From positions 855,501 to 919,500 of the forward strand of contig JAOTOM010005096.1 of the NCBI GenBank assembly GCA_034440615.1: a stretch of DNA of 64,000 bases, read 5' to 3'. Positions within the stretch are counted from its first letter, which is position 1; each line of letters begins with the position of its first letter. The DNA is from Ashinkailepas kermadecensis. Taxonomy: Eukaryota > Arthropoda > Thecostraca > Neolepadidae. The notes under the pieces are model-generated. The model was not told the DNA's origin. It saw nothing but the letters and a program-made list of their open reading frames with translations, and ran no database searches. A program made the position numbers and the translations under genes. Below, piece after piece: positions 1-12,676 of the stretch.

Positions 1-880
1 CTGGCCGAGCAAGGGAAAAACGGCCACGGTTCGGCTCAACTGGACTTACGGAGTGTGCATCATTCACATCAGTTATTTCCATTCACATCGGAATACTGAT
101 CATTACATTGCTTCCCATTTTAATAATATTATTACTAGTAGTAGTCTTTTCTATGTCTACCTATCTATCCACCTTCCTTCCCACCCTTCTCTCACACCAT
201 CTCTCGCTCGCTCTTTCACTCACCTATTTTGTCCCTTCCCATCAGCTTACCCCTGTCCTCTGCGTTCTTTCCCTCTGTCCGTTTCCCCCACCCTCTCGCT
301 GTTTCTGCTCTCAGTTGCGCTGGCGTTTCCATAGCGCCGACCAGCAGTCAGCTTTCATTCTGTGCAAATCGCGCCGGCAAGCGCACTGACCATGAAACAA
401 AAACAATAAAGCGGCCTGGAGTGGCGAGCGACGCCAGTCGGCTGTCGCCACTCGAGCGGTGACGTCACATGGCCCGATGACGTGACGGAGTGATGACGTG
501 CTGTGGAGCGTGCCGCCGTGCGGGCCCAATGAGTTTGCTCAGGCCAAACGGTGGCCTTATTGGCGGACGGGTAGCTCTGGGGCTGGAGGCAGGCGGCGGC
601 GACTGCTCGACGTCCTGCCAGCAACCGTCCCGACCAGCGACTGAAATCTCTGGGGAAGGAGACCGGTAACAGCGACCGTCCCGACCTGCGTCTGAAATCT
701 GCTTCTGGGGCCCAGCACCACAAACAAGTTCAGCTTTTAGCCATCGCAAGGTGGTGACAATAGCCCAATCCGAGTCCACCGTGGTGTTTGAATCGCCTAG
801 CTCCAAACACCACATCCGTAGAAAGACACCCGAAACCCAACACAGAGTCTAAGAGCACCTGTACTTGCATACATTCCATA
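1..880. other. intergenic, no gene recognised
   Basis: No open frame here looks like a real protein. The first 300 bases are C/T-rich simple sequence. From about 300 to 720 the DNA is GC-rich and contains a cluster of CRE-like TGACG sites listed separately. Confidence 0.5.
460..498. promoter_or_regulatory. cluster of CRE-like TGACG sites
   Basis: A perfect palindromic TGACGTCA lies at 460-467, followed by TGACG cores at 478, 483 and 494, so four cores in 39 bases within GC-rich DNA. TGACGTCA is the known binding site of CREB/ATF bZIP factors. No gene start can be placed next to it, so a regulatory role is inference. Confidence 0.3.
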
Positions 881-891
881 TCCAGAACATC

Positions 892-958
892 ATACCAGAA
901 CATCATGCCAGAACATCATACCAGAACATCATACCAGAGCATCATACCAGAACATCAC
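892..958. repeat. 13-bp tandem repeat
   Basis: About five copies of a 13-base unit (AGAACATCATACC with single-base variants) run head to tail. It has no evident coding role. Confidence 0.85.
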
Positions 959-960
959 AG

Positions 961-2727
961 CACTGGTGCACCGGCGTGCGCGTATGCCGGTGTCTGCATC
1001 AGGATGCACCGATGTGCCACCCAAGAATGCACCGGGTGACGGAGAAACATACAGAGACGGTGTCCGGTGACGCAGTGAGTGCATCAGTCAATCGATTAGC
1101 AATGGGCATTACGATGACTAGTGACAGACGGTGAAATATTTGTTACGTCATACATGACAAGGCACCGTCACGTGGTCCATCAGACGGCAGTGAGGCAGGG
1201 CTGAGCTGAGACGACACCGCAGTATGCTGGTGGTTATCTCGCGTAATCATAGTGGTGTAAGATTGTGCAGTAACACTACAGTAACAGCTGTATTTATCAA
1301 AATTACCAGGTTCTTCACAACTTCTCTCATAAATGTAGGCGTCTTAACTTGTCAGCCATCTCAAAACACACTAACAAGAACGACATACTGACATACATGT
1401 CAGACATCCGTACACACACACATGCAAAACCAGATCAAAGAAAACATTCAAAGCATCTGTCCACTTTTGGTAAGAGGCGCATTTAAATGCAAATAACGCC
1501 GTACAATGCAGTTTGTTCAGCCAATCCATATGCTTAACAAATGAAATCTGCAATACTTGTTTATCTGGGATAACGACGTTCAAAGCGACAAAAGTAGCAG
1601 ACAATCCATGTTAGGTGAAGGGAGGGGGGGGAAGGGGGCGAGGCCCAAATTGACATGCACAATGCTGAACCATTACTAAATTAAAACCCGGTGAGATGAA
1701 ACAGATAGAGCGACTTCAGACCGAGGCAAAGAGATTCGGGGCCAAGGCCAAGAGGAAACATCATCGGAACCACTACGTGTACGATGCTTCAAACCAACTC
1801 GTGCCAGGCCGCACACGTGACAGCAATACCCGTCAGCTGCGGTGGCTGTGCGGACCGGAAACAGTGGAGTATTGTTCAGGCAGGACCGAACGGCTATCAG
1901 CTCTATAGCTACACGCTATAGTGAGCCACACGACCGACCCTCGCCCAGCGATGATCTTCAGAGCGGGCCGTTCGTCTCGATTCAACAGCCAGCATCAATC
2001 CTTCCCCACCGACGCTCTCCTGAGACGAGTTCGACGCGCCCCCCCCCCCCTCCCCATTCCACCGCTGTCCCGCTCCTAGACTGCGGCTGAGAGCGCTCTT
2101 GAAACTTTGAATACACTTCCTCCTCGGTCCGGCGTCGGTTGGCTGCCTTCTCAACGGCCCTTTATGTCGGCAGGACCGCCGCATTCTCCGATATCGGATC
2201 CTCTCTCTCTCCGTCCATCTCGCCTCCTCGCGCATCGTTCAGCTCTCTCCAAACGTGCGGCAGCGGCTCCCCTTGGCCGCCGGGAGCGACGCCCCATCGC
2301 AAATGTAGCCAAACATAGGAAGCGTTTTTAGCGGCGCCGCGCACCGGAGGAAGAGCACCGCGGCGGCAAGAATGGGCCCCACCGCCGCGGGGGAAATGAG
2401 AATTGATATGGATTGGTGATAAACCAGTTCCGGCCGGAATGATACTCTGGAAAATGGCCGGTGCCCGCTCTGCAGGAGGTTCGGTGAACATGAATGGGCG
2501 AAATTAGAGACGTGGTGCAGCGATTTTGCTTGTGGCCGGACCGACAATAACAGACAGCCATGACGAGTGGGGGATAACGGTGGGCGAGGGGCAACAGCAC
2601 TTGACACGTGCTTCATACAAAAAATCGTCGGAATGCAAAATTGTCCATACAATTCTCAACCGGTCAGGAAAGTCTAGCATACTCTCTGATCGAGTGTATT
2701 TCGTTCAGTTATCCTTGTAAGAAGTAC
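961..2727. other. intergenic, no gene recognised
   Basis: No convincing exon is seen. There is a C-tract near 2039-2052, and from about 1950 to 2460 the sequence is GC-rich with many CpGs, including an AT-containing core near 2398-2425 (GAATTGATATGGATTGG). That could be a regulatory island, but nothing proves it. Confidence 0.45.
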
Positions 2728-2858
2728 ATAGATGGCGTCAGACTGGAGTGACGTCTGCAATGTCAACATTACAGACTGTCGAAGCATCACGTCAGACTGG
2801 TGTAGCATCTGCAGTGTCAACATTACAGACTGTCGAAGCATCACGTCAGACTGGTGTA
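2728..2858. repeat. 54-bp minisatellite, left part (split by a transposon)
   Basis: About two and a half copies of the same 54-base unit that continues at 5500. The core contains ACATTACAGACTGT, GAAGCATCACGTCAGACTGG and TGCAGTGTCA. The array stops at ...CTGGTGTA, where a transposon starts, and resumes on the other side of it. Confidence 0.9.
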
Positions 2859-5021
2859 CACTGTAAAAATGATTAGCACTTTTGCTGCTAATTGCATGCT
2901 AAGTGACTGCTTCAAACAACGGTTTTCCCTTAGGATGCTAGTAACAAGCATAAGGATGTTAGCAACAAGCACCATGTGTGCTATTCGGCTGGAGGCGGCT
3001 AATTCTAGCCTGCAGATGCTAGACGGCAATAATGAGGATGCTTGATCTTAGCAGCCATGAGTGTTGTGCCAAGCAGTCCAGAATAATGCAACTGCTTATA
3101 TCTAGCACTAGTCGGTTTTACAGCGGCAATTTGCTCTCCCGTCTAGTCGCTTTTCATCCTTCCAAGTCATTCCTTGCTTCACCTAAACATTCCAGACATG
3201 AACTAAAAAAGTACATCGAAGAACATTTATAATTAACAAGAATTGATTTCACTCAATTTTCTCAGCGTTTTCATTGACAAAACTTGTTTCTTGGTGGTGA
3301 GAATAAAACGATTTTAGACTGATTGGTTTAGTATAATTTTCCTTAAACCATTTTATATTCCGAAACCTATATCCCAGTACGCGGCAGGCAACAAATCAGT
3401 CGGTGCACGAGCGATTAGTTGTGCGGCGTGAGCATGTCGGCAGTATCAGGTATGGATTTATAAACTGGTTGACATCGATTAAGTGTAATTTTGTTATCAT
3501 TTTCTCTACCGTTGCTCAGGAAGTTGGCTTATAACCGCAACTTCGCTAATTTAACCACAGCGCCAATCTGTCATCTGGCAGTCATCCTTGGGCTGCCAGA
3601 TACCGTAGAGCTGAGTGCAGTCTCGACGTAAATTAGAAAGCCTATTGTAATTTGCTGATATTCGAAAGTTTAATTCTACTTATTTCAGCAGCGTTAATAC
3701 TAAAACCTATTTCGTTATTAAAACTTATGTGAGAATTAGATTTGGTGGTCGCTTTTAATTTATGCAGATTACTATGCCGGGTCTTCTCCCTCTATCTTGT
3801 TCCTGAGACCACGTGACCTGGCAGCAAATTTCCGCTGTAAAACCGACTACTGTTGCGGTCCGTGTTTTTTGGCGGGAGTTTGAGCACTCTATGGCTGCTT
3901 ACAGTTAGCAGTTGGGTAGTTAATATAAGCAGCGTAGAAAAATGGCGGGAATATTAGCACCTTAACGCTGCGTAACGAAAAAACTGCGCGAACATTCGGC
4001 CATTTTGGTTTGAGATTCGATGGCCTGCGGATCGGTGCAATCGTGCGGAAAGATTAAAGCGAAGAAGAGAAGTCTCTCTGGGATCAAGAGAACCTCTGGA
4101 TCCAGAATCACATGCCTGACATAGTCTGCACAAGGTGGGTGTGTCTTCACAGCAAATGTTTTTACACATCCCTGGTATCAATATGATTATGTCAGCATCT
4201 TGCCAACCTCGCTGCATACACCCCTGAAAATACGGGCGCTGGATGACTTACGCAGTTGATCCAACCTCAAGCTACAATCACTAACATACCTGAGCTTGAC
4301 AACACATAGTACCTGGCATGCTTAGCAAGGCATATGCGTTATTGCCATGGGACAAACAAGCTGAAATGTAATTTTTTTGCATCATTATTCATCTGTGGAC
4401 CCTGAGAAGCTGAGTGGGCTATGCCACTTGCAGCCTATTCTGTGGGCCCCCAAAAAATCATTTCTCAGACAATGGCTTTTGGGTGGTTTATTGTGCTGCT
4501 CAGAATTTATTAGCTGAAATAAAGCTAGCCTGGATTATCCTGGGTATAGCAGAGGCTGGATTATCACCACCAATTGTTTCTACCATATAATTTTATAGGC
4601 TTAATCGACATGGGCCACTGGGGCTCTTTTTATGTTTTAACACGTTATGAATGTATAGCATTATTATGGATTGTATTTGTTCATAATTATGTAGCCATGG
4701 AGCCAGTGGATCTGCTCTTTACGTCACCATTTGTTCATGACTGGCACTGGTGCCATGTAAGACTGAACTGTGATAAATGTGGAGCTTGCATACAAAAATA
4801 AAATAAATTGTCTGGGTTAGGTTTCGCTGGTTTATTTGGTATTATTGTCATTTAAGGTGTCCATGATAAAAGTCTTACACACATTTTCCTTCATTAAGCA
4901 ATCAACTGGGTTAGGCTACATCAGATTAGGTTGTTTAGTTGCAAAATTTGAGATTGAAATTAAAGAAACCTCTAATATTTTTGCTGTTCATGTACTTCAC
5001 TGTAATACATACTAAATTTGC

Positions 5022-5094
<73 letters not shown>

Positions 5095-5499
5095 TATATA
5101 TGCATGTCCTCCTTTGCTATTTGCAAAGTAGGAAATACGTATTCATTTGCATTGCTATTTGCAGGAGTCCAATTTCGGTTTTAGCACCCAATGGGTGCTA
5201 AATATGCTAGCACCATAGGCGAACCGTACCCAGGAGGTGCTGGTTTTTGGCGTGAGAAAAAACTAGCACCCTGGGGGTGCTAAAGCGCACGCACTCCATG
5301 GGTGCTCATCTCAAGTACCATGCTACTAAATATAGCCGAATAAAGAGGTCCTAGATATAAGCACCATGCTTATATTTAGCACTTGAAATTTGGCGATGCG
5401 ATGCCAACTACAAAAAGATGTTTAATTCAAGCAGCCCTGTGGAGCTGGAATTTGACCTTTGAAATAGCACCAAAGGGGTGCTAATCTTGTTTTACAGTG
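2859..5499. mobile_element. non-autonomous DNA transposon with CACTGTAAAA termini
   Basis: The element starts CACTGTAAAA then GATTAGCAC. Its other end, read in reverse complement, is CACTGTAAAA, CAA, then GATTAGCAC, so the two ends form imperfect terminal inverted repeats. Inside both ends there are many copies of TAGCACC/GGTGCTA or TGCTAG, which look like subterminal transposase sites. It interrupts a 54-bp minisatellite: the flanks GGTGTA and AGCATC join to the intact GGTGTAGCATC, leaving only a one- or two-base target duplication (A, or a decayed TA). No transposase frame is visible in its 2.6 kb, so it is probably non-autonomous or decayed. The CACTG ends with a TA-like target might suit an ISL2EU/IS5-type family; this is unproven. 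Confidence 0.8.
5025..5101. repeat. (TA)n microsatellite
   Basis: Roughly 33 uninterrupted TA dinucleotides followed by one phase slip, inside the DNA transposon. Confidence 0.98.
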
Positions 5500-6135
5500 A
5501 GCATCTGCAGTGTCAACATTACAGACTGTTGAAGCATCACGTCAGACTGGTGTAGCATCTGCACTGTCAATATTACATACTGTTGAAGCATCACGTCAGA
5601 CTGGTGTAGCATCTGCAGTGTCAACATTACAGACTGTTGAAGCATCACGTCAGACTGGTGTTTACTCTGCAGTGTCAACATTACAGACTGTTGAAGCATC
5701 ACGTCAGACTGGTGTATACTCTGCAGTGTCAACATTACAGACTGTTGAAGCATCACGTCAGACTGGCGTAGCATCTGCAGTGTCAACATTACAGACTGTT
5801 GAAACATCACGTCAGACTGGCGTAGACTCTGCAGTGTCAACATTACAGACTGTTGAAGCATCACGTCAGACTGGTGTAGCATCTGCAGTGTCAACATTAC
5901 ATACTGTTGAAGCATCACGTCAGACTGGTGTAGACTCTGCAGTGTCAACATTGCAGACTGTTGAAGCATCACGTCAGACTGGTGTAGCATCTGCAGTGTG
6001 GACATTACAGACTGTTGAAGCATCACGTCAGACTGGTGTAGCATCTGCAGTGTGAACATTGGACGTTTTTGAAGCATCACGTTAGCCTGGAGAAGCAGCT
6101 TGCAGTGTCAACATCACAAACTGCTGAAGCATCAC
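5500..6135. repeat. 54-bp minisatellite, right part
   Basis: About eleven copies of the 54-base unit. Because 54 is a multiple of three, both strands stay open over the array (about 180-200 codons each). These frames are products of the repeat, not genes. Variants alternate between GTAGCATCTGCAG and GTnnACTCTGCAG. The final two copies are decayed. Confidence 0.95.
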
Positions 6136-8250
6136 GCTAATGAACTGGCCCACAAGGTTTTTGACACGCGGGTACCAATAAGGTCCCAATGCATACGTCC
6201 ACATTGAACATTTCTTGAACATATGTATCACTTGAACACTGATTATGTATTTAGAAAACATCCTTAGCTAGTTTCTATGTGGAAACCAGCATTGGGTGGA
6301 TACTTCGAGACTCCGGGCGGCGTTGTGTTCAGGATTACTGCTACAGACAATTTTAAATGTTATAGCATAACAGTAGGAAGTTATATCTAATCGCTGATTT
6401 GAGAAGTCGACAAAGAAAATGGACTTTTTGAGCAGATACTGCCGAATATAATTTTTTGTTTGTTTGCATCACCGCCAGCGTGTAATATATGGACCATGTA
6501 ATATACAGAGTGGGTACTATTCTTCAGGTCGGTCACAGCAACTGCATTAGTGATGGATTTTTGTAATGTGCCCATACAATTAATACGAGACCATCGATTT
6601 GACTGGGTACTCCTCATGTGCCCAGGTAATCGCACGTAAAAGCGCCGTTATCCATTTTCTAATTCTCGAATAGTGGGTAGCTTTGTGGATCAAGCAGAAG
6701 GCCATTGCACCAACGGTGCTTGCAGTAGCTGGCTAGAACCACCTGGCCTCCAAGTGGAAAAGGAGGAGAGTATTTGATTCATAAAAATCACCCAGGATAT
6801 TTCGCAGAAATTCACAAAGTCGCTACACGAAGCACACGATCCATCCATGGCATCGTTAGATGACACTAGTGAGTGTATATCGGCAAGGATGAGTGCAAAA
6901 GGCGATTGCATATGGGATGGATACTGTACTGTGGGCGTTGGATTTGTAGCATTTCCTTGCAATGCTATTACGGAAAGAACCATGAAACAGAGCAATGCAA
7001 TAACAACCATTTAGCACGGTTATCTTATATTTATTCATCATTCCAGTTGCCATTGCAATCATCATTTATACCATGGTCTGTGGGTAAATGGTACGATACC
7101 TTCCATGTGGTGTGCCTCAATCCATTTGGGCCCATGCATTACCTTCATATATTGTGCCCTCCCAGTAATTTACAGAAATCTACACATATGTGTTAGCGTT
7201 CAATTGACAGAAGTGTGAATATTAAATAGTGCTCGAGCAGCTATGAATAATGTTTAATCAGCTCTTGGACAAACCAGCTCGCGCATTACCAAAGTGATAT
7301 ACCGAAAAAAACTTATCTCCATGACTGCATACATACACAAATGAATGCACCTCAGTAAGATTGAAATATTTTCCTTTGCTTGCAGGCAATTCAGAACCTC
7401 AATATATTCCGGTGACACTTGCTCAAAAGTCACTTCAAGTAATTGGCTCGTCTGAATCCGTGCGATAATCATATTTCAAATATGTCAAAAAATAGAACAA
7501 TTCGTTCGCACTACCATGTCTTCAAGAAAACGCTGTTGTATGACAACTGCCATCAGTTACAGCCGAACTTACACAAGCGGTTGCAAATGATGAGAGTGAA
7601 GCCAATTTACAATGCCCCTTGGGCCTCATCGACAGTTCGAAATCAACATGAAAGGGTGTTAATATGGTCGAGGTAAGTGGCCAATACTTTCAATGGCCCT
7701 CTGATGACGGCTTCAGCTAATTTCACGCCTTTTTCACTTTCAGGTATTCAGTGAGCTAGAAAGTTCCTTCCAATTCTGCGAGTGCCTTCGTTGAAAGACA
7801 TTCTTTCAAAGCTTAAGATTAAGTCAGTCCAGTCCGCGAATTCTCCATTGAATCCTTTCAGATTTGTGTGCGAGATTGCAACTAGAATTACTGAAGCAAA
7901 AAAATTATACCCAAGACTATAAAAAAAAATAATTCTACGTTGACGCAAGGACCACGCGCTGAATTGCAAGGCAGAGGTATCCTTTGTTGTGGTTTTTATT
8001 CAACTCTGGACGCACAATGCCAAAGTTATGAAGAGCATGCAGCTCTCGTGGCCACATATCTTACCCGTTTCTTGGGGATGAGCTTCTGTACCCAATAATG
8101 CCGATGTTGAATGTGGAATGTGAACGCTCTGAGAATTCCACACAGTCGGACAGCTGCATTGTGGGTACAGTGGAAGACCTGAGCCTAATGGCCCCTAGGA
8201 CAAAGCAATAGCTGCAGTTCTTGGATGGTTCCGTTAACTCCTCCCTGGAT
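6136..8250. other. intergenic, no gene recognised
   Basis: AT-rich unique-looking sequence. Open frames are short and match no family I know. No repeat or RNA gene was recognised. Confidence 0.4.
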
Positions 8251-8830
8251 CCGCCTCTAACCGATCGGGCTCGACAGTGACCTACCACACCAGGTACCCA
8301 CAATGCAGTCTTTGTACGCCAGTGCTGTCCGCACAGCTCCTCTCTGGATCCGCCCCTGCCCGATATGGAGCCGACCGTTACCAGCCGAATGGTCTCCAAA
8401 CGCTACCGTCACCCGCTCAACTACCACGGCCGCTGACAATACATCGGCGGGCCGCGATATAGTTGACCCGGGATGGGCCAGCGCCAACAAACAGTGCGCT
8501 ATTACCGCGTCACGGGGCCAGCACGCCCAGCGCACCGCACCTGGGACACCAGGCCACCAGTAAACAGCGTTAGGTCCGATAATGCGCCCGAGGTAACGGC
8601 GGCATAATTCAATCTTGGCCGAGCGTCCCCCTCCCAGTGGGCTCATTCGGTGCCGGGGTGGCGGCCGCGCGCCGCCTACCGCCAATTTGATAATGAAGCC
8701 CGCGATTTGGCCGGCCCCAAGAGATAGCGCCGCCGGCGCCGCCACGACGGGCCCTTTAAACAAGCCACCTGACCGAAAATGATACGGCAAAAAATGAATA
8801 AAGCCGTTAGTGCGTTACGGTCGTGATGGA
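8251..8830. other. GC-rich island with AT-rich cores
   Basis: A CpG-rich stretch without a recognisable exon. It contains short AT-rich cores such as CCAATTTGATAATGAAG near 8681. Near 8240 and 8341 two copies of CTCCTCnCTGGATCCGCC are seen, a sequence resembling decayed transposon ends. It may be regulatory; that is inference. Confidence 0.3.
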
Positions 8831-9637
8831 GGCTGGTCCGTCGGGAGCGGGGGTCGACGAGCGAGGCCGCCATATGCTGGGTCTGTTCACACAACGGCGA
8901 CCAGCGCTGGCTTTGTTTAGGGATTACATCGTGCGGGCCCTTTATGAGTTTGTACAATCACTGCCAGCGGTAGATGATGGTAGAGATGATGCAATAATTG
9001 GTGTGGTGAAGCCGACAATATTACATCCTATAATTAATAATGTAAAATATCAACATCGCGTGCTTTGCTAGGTAAGTGGCATGCCCTCTGCACGCCCGCC
9101 CCACTTCAACCTGGTTGGACGAACTACAATCGCGATCACTGTTACCGACTAGACACTTTTGGGATTTTTAAATGGTGAAAATTGGTTGCATATTTATCAA
9201 ACAGACTGTGCCGGAGCAGCACCCATTGCACGTCAACTTATCAATTGAGATCCATCGGTGATCTCGTTTTCTGTCCAGTTCCCAGGGCCATAAGCACGCG
9301 CCTTGACGTCGACCCGACACCTTTCACTTCTCGGTTTTGTCACATCAGCGCTGCCGCAGCAGCTCTGAAGTTTAGGTAGTTTCAGTAAATTAATGGAATA
9401 TTGGAAGAATGAGCTGTTTCGCGTCAATAGCGTACTTCACCTGCCTGCGATCTGTTTGTTCTGCAAAAACGTGGATGGCCGTGGCAGAACGGCCATGACC
9501 TGCTGGAAACCTGCTGGAAAGTGAATCCTCATCTTCGGAGGGCGAGCCTGCGACACTGCGGATACCCGGGCGGGGTCTCTGTGATAGTCGAACGCTCTGA
9601 ACGATACTCTGCTGCTGCCTTCAGTCACAGACAACAT
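8831..9637. other. intergenic, no gene recognised
   Basis: Mixed-composition sequence with only short open frames and no recognised element. Confidence 0.4.
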
Positions 9638-10560
9638 CACGACAACTCGGGGATCCTTACTACAGCTCGGGGATCGCTGCGACGGCTCGGGGATCTTCAC
9701 GAAAGCTCGGGGATCCCCACGACAGCTTGGGTGATCTTCACGACAGCTCGTGTGATCCGCACGACAGCTCGGATATCCCTGCCACAGCTCAGGTGATCCC
9801 CACGACAGCTCTGGTATCCCCACGACAGCCCGGATAGCCCCACGACAGCTCGGGTATCCCCACGACAGCTCGGGTATCCTCACGACAGCTCGGGTAGCCC
9901 TACGACAGCTCGGGCGATCCTCATGACAGCTCGAGTATCTCCATGACAGCTCGGGTGATCCTCACGACAGCTCTGGTATCCCACGACAGCTCGGATAGCC
10001 CCACGACAGCTCGGGTATCCCCACGACAGCTCGGGTAGCCCCACGACAGCTCGGGTAGCCCTACGACAGCTCGGGCGATCCTCATGACAGCTCGAGTATC
10101 TCCATCACAGCTCGGGTGATCCCCACAACAGCTCTGGTATCCCCACGACAGCTCGGATAGCCCCACGACAGCTCGGGTAGCCCCACGACAGCTCGGGTAG
10201 CCCCACGACAGCTCGGGCAGCCCTACGACAGCTCGGGCGATCCTCATGACAGCTCGAGTATCTCCATGACAGCTCGGGTGATCCCCACGACAGCTCTGGT
10301 ATCCCCACGACAGCTCGGATAGCCCCACGACAGCTCGGGTATCCCCACGACAGCTCGGGTAGCCCCACGACAGCTCGGGTAGCTCTACGACAGCTCGGGC
10401 GATCCTCATGACAGCTCGAGTATCACCACAACAGCTCGGGCGATACCCATGACGGCTCGGGTGATCCCTGCCACAGCTCGGGCGATCCTCATGACAGCTC
10501 GAGTATCCCCACAACAGCTCGGGTGATCCCAACGACGGCTCGGGTGATACCCGCCACAGC
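9638..10560. repeat. 20-bp minisatellite with ~160-bp higher-order period
   Basis: About 45 copies of a 20/21-base unit, typically CACGACAGCTCGGGTATCCC. On top of this a longer period is visible: the variant CAGCTCTGGTATCCC recurs near 9806, 9968, 10130 and 10291, spaced about 160 bases. The long minus-strand frames (up to 203 codons) are repeat products rich in SCRGD/ELSWGYP and are not accepted as a gene. Confidence 0.95.
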
Positions 10561-11060
10561 TCTGGCGCAGCTGCAGCGGCGCGTGCGATCGCGCCGGCTG
10601 CCGCGACAGGTGCGGCCCGCGTCGACAGCGACGATGCTCAGTCGCTGCCGACGCGAGTGGGCGGATCCGGCCGGCTCGCGCGCGCTAAATCCCCGGCGCG
10701 CTCCTAATTCAGCGCCGGATGAAAATCGAATGATTTGGCGCCGAGCTTTCGAGTGTGCCGCCCCGTATTTAGAACCGGCTGGCGCGGGGGAGCTCCGCCT
10801 GCAGCCTCGCTGCCCGCTCGCCGCCCCGATGCGATAATACGGCTAAAAGCTTTCTTTGATTTGATTTCAGCAGGGAAAATAGAAGCAGCAGGGGCGTTGG
10901 GGTGGCTGGCCGTGGCAGGGCGTGAAGGTAGGGAACGGAACACCGACTGGCGTCGGACCGTCGATATACGGCGTCGACCGTCGGCAAATAAATTCATGGC
11001 TCGAATAAATTTATATGGAACGATCAGCCTGATTTGCACACAAGCGCTGGCGAAATGCAG
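10561..11060. other. GC-rich island, possible regulatory DNA
   Basis: CpG-rich sequence with embedded AT cores (CTAATTCAG, GAATGATTTGG, CTTTGATTTGATTTCAG). The last resembles both a TCF/LEF site and a splice acceptor, but no exon can be read after it. No product is assigned. Confidence 0.3.
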
Positions 11061-11625
11061 GGCGGGGCGGGCGATCGCTCATTTTTTGACAATGACAAAT
11101 ATCCGCGGTTGGGGCAATGCATCAACGAAGAGAATGGCAAAGCATTATAGCGGACACCCACATGAATGATATCTACCGATGTCATTGACGGCCACCGGAG
11201 TGCATCTTTTCGTCCCGTAGACCGTGCATTTCAGTGAAGGCCACATCTGACAGCCATGATCTCTACCATTATTTTTGGAACATTCAAGGCATTGCACGCA
11301 CTCCGTCGTTTGGCAGCTTACCCAGCCATCGAAAACACTGAATAGCTTCAGCATGTAAACAGCACGTAAGCGTGTTCTTATTGGCGTAAGAAAGCTTCAA
11401 ACAAGACTGCCTACAAACAACGATAACCATGGCGTTACTGGGAATCTGTAAGCAGCACACAACTATCATGGAGCATTACTCGGCGGCGGACTAGAGAGGG
11501 CGAGGGGAAGGACTGGAGTCAGCTGACCCCCTGTTGAAATGATGGGATCATATCTACTTCTTTGAACTCTCAATTCGGACACTAATTATTTGCTGATGGT
11601 ACAAAAAGTGGATTGATGCCTTACC
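11061..11625. other. intergenic, no gene recognised
   Basis: No coding or repeat feature recognised. Confidence 0.4.
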
Positions 11626-11633
11626 AAAATTAA

Positions 11634-11763
11634 GCCATTGCATCAGCAACACCTTGGCTGCTTGATGTGATTAAATGCCATTAATTACATCAGCAACACT
11701 TTGGCCGCTTGATGTAATCATAAGCCATTACATCAACAAAACCTTGGCTGTTTGATGTCATTA
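11634..11763. repeat. three tandem hairpin-forming repeats
   Basis: Three diverged copies of a ~40-base unit at about 11634, 11683 and 11724. Each carries its own dyad, for example TTACATCA then TTGATGTAA separated by AACACTTTGGCCGC, so each copy could fold separately. Confidence 0.75.
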
Positions 11764-12550
11764 TAAGAGGAAATGTTGTTCGAATTGGACACGGACAGAT
11801 CGATTTATCGTCTAATATTCCGACATATTAAAGTCTGACCATGAAATTGTGCTTTTGCTTAAAAACCGCAAAACGTCCTCAACATAAAATGTCTCTGGAA
11901 GTGTCTCTAACAGAAAACATCTAAACATCTTGACCCACAGACAAACATGAATCTGACATAACTATGTGGGCGGATAGCCAATGACCTGCCTTGCCATAGG
12001 CCGGTGGCGAGACCGGTGTCAAGAGCTCAGGCCCATCCGCCCAAGGATGGATTCCCGACGAACACCACCACCGCCAGTCCTGCTACTGGTGCGGTTACAT
12101 TTGTAGAACGCTAGGCTTGTCTAGATCACGGAATGTGGACGAACGCGATTTGGCTATCAATTATCCTGCGAAGTATGTTGGTTCTATGTTGATTGTTCTG
12201 TGTTGCTGAGATACAACTGGAATTGTTTCCCCGCTCTGCCATTTTTTCTCGCATATACCGAATGTACCGAAGTTTGAGAAAAGTTGGCAGAGGTATCAGG
12301 AATCTTTCCGGTGGAAAGGATTCTGCCAGCTGCACAGAGCAACCTTTGTCGAGTTGAGCTACCTTTTGGAAAGCACCCTGTCGTCCTAGGTCAACTGGTT
12401 GAAATGATATTAGCTCCAGCAACGAGCGTTGTGATCGATCAAAGTCACTCCAGTTCAAACAAAGCTCCAACAATTCTCTTCACGTAAAGCTGACGTGGCC
12501 TTCAGCATCGCTCTTAATTATTGGCATTGAAATGATAAAGGGCAGCTTTG
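11764..12550. other. intergenic, no gene recognised
   Basis: A 115-codon minus-strand frame (12473-12126) exists but matches no family known to me and has no supporting context. Confidence 0.35.
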
Positions 12551-12676
12551 GACGGGGTGAGGAGTTGAGGCGACCCTGCAGGACGGTGTGAGGAGTCGAG
12601 GCGACCCTGCAGGACGGTGTGAGGAGTCGAGGCGACCCTGCAGGACGGTGTGAGGAGTCGAGGCGACCCTGCAGGA
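12551..12676. repeat. 31-bp tandem repeat, four copies
   Basis: Four copies of GACGGTGTGAGGAGTCGAGG followed by CGACCCTGCAG. The first has two substitutions. Confidence 0.95.

Noticed and set aside
4574..4801. 75-codon frame with a Cys/His cluster at its end
   Set aside because: Located inside the DNA transposon; the cluster is short and matches no transposase domain I can name.
5481..6080. Overlapping ~180-200-codon frames on both strands
   Set aside because: Produced by a 54-bp tandem repeat whose length is a multiple of three; peptide is a pure repeat with no known family.
9921..10532. 203-codon minus-strand frame with Cys-rich repeats
   Set aside because: Translation of the 20-bp minisatellite; repeating SCRGD/ELSWGYP peptides in more than one frame.
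12126..12473. 115-codon minus-strand frame
   Set aside because: No family recognised, isolated, ordinary length for chance in this composition.
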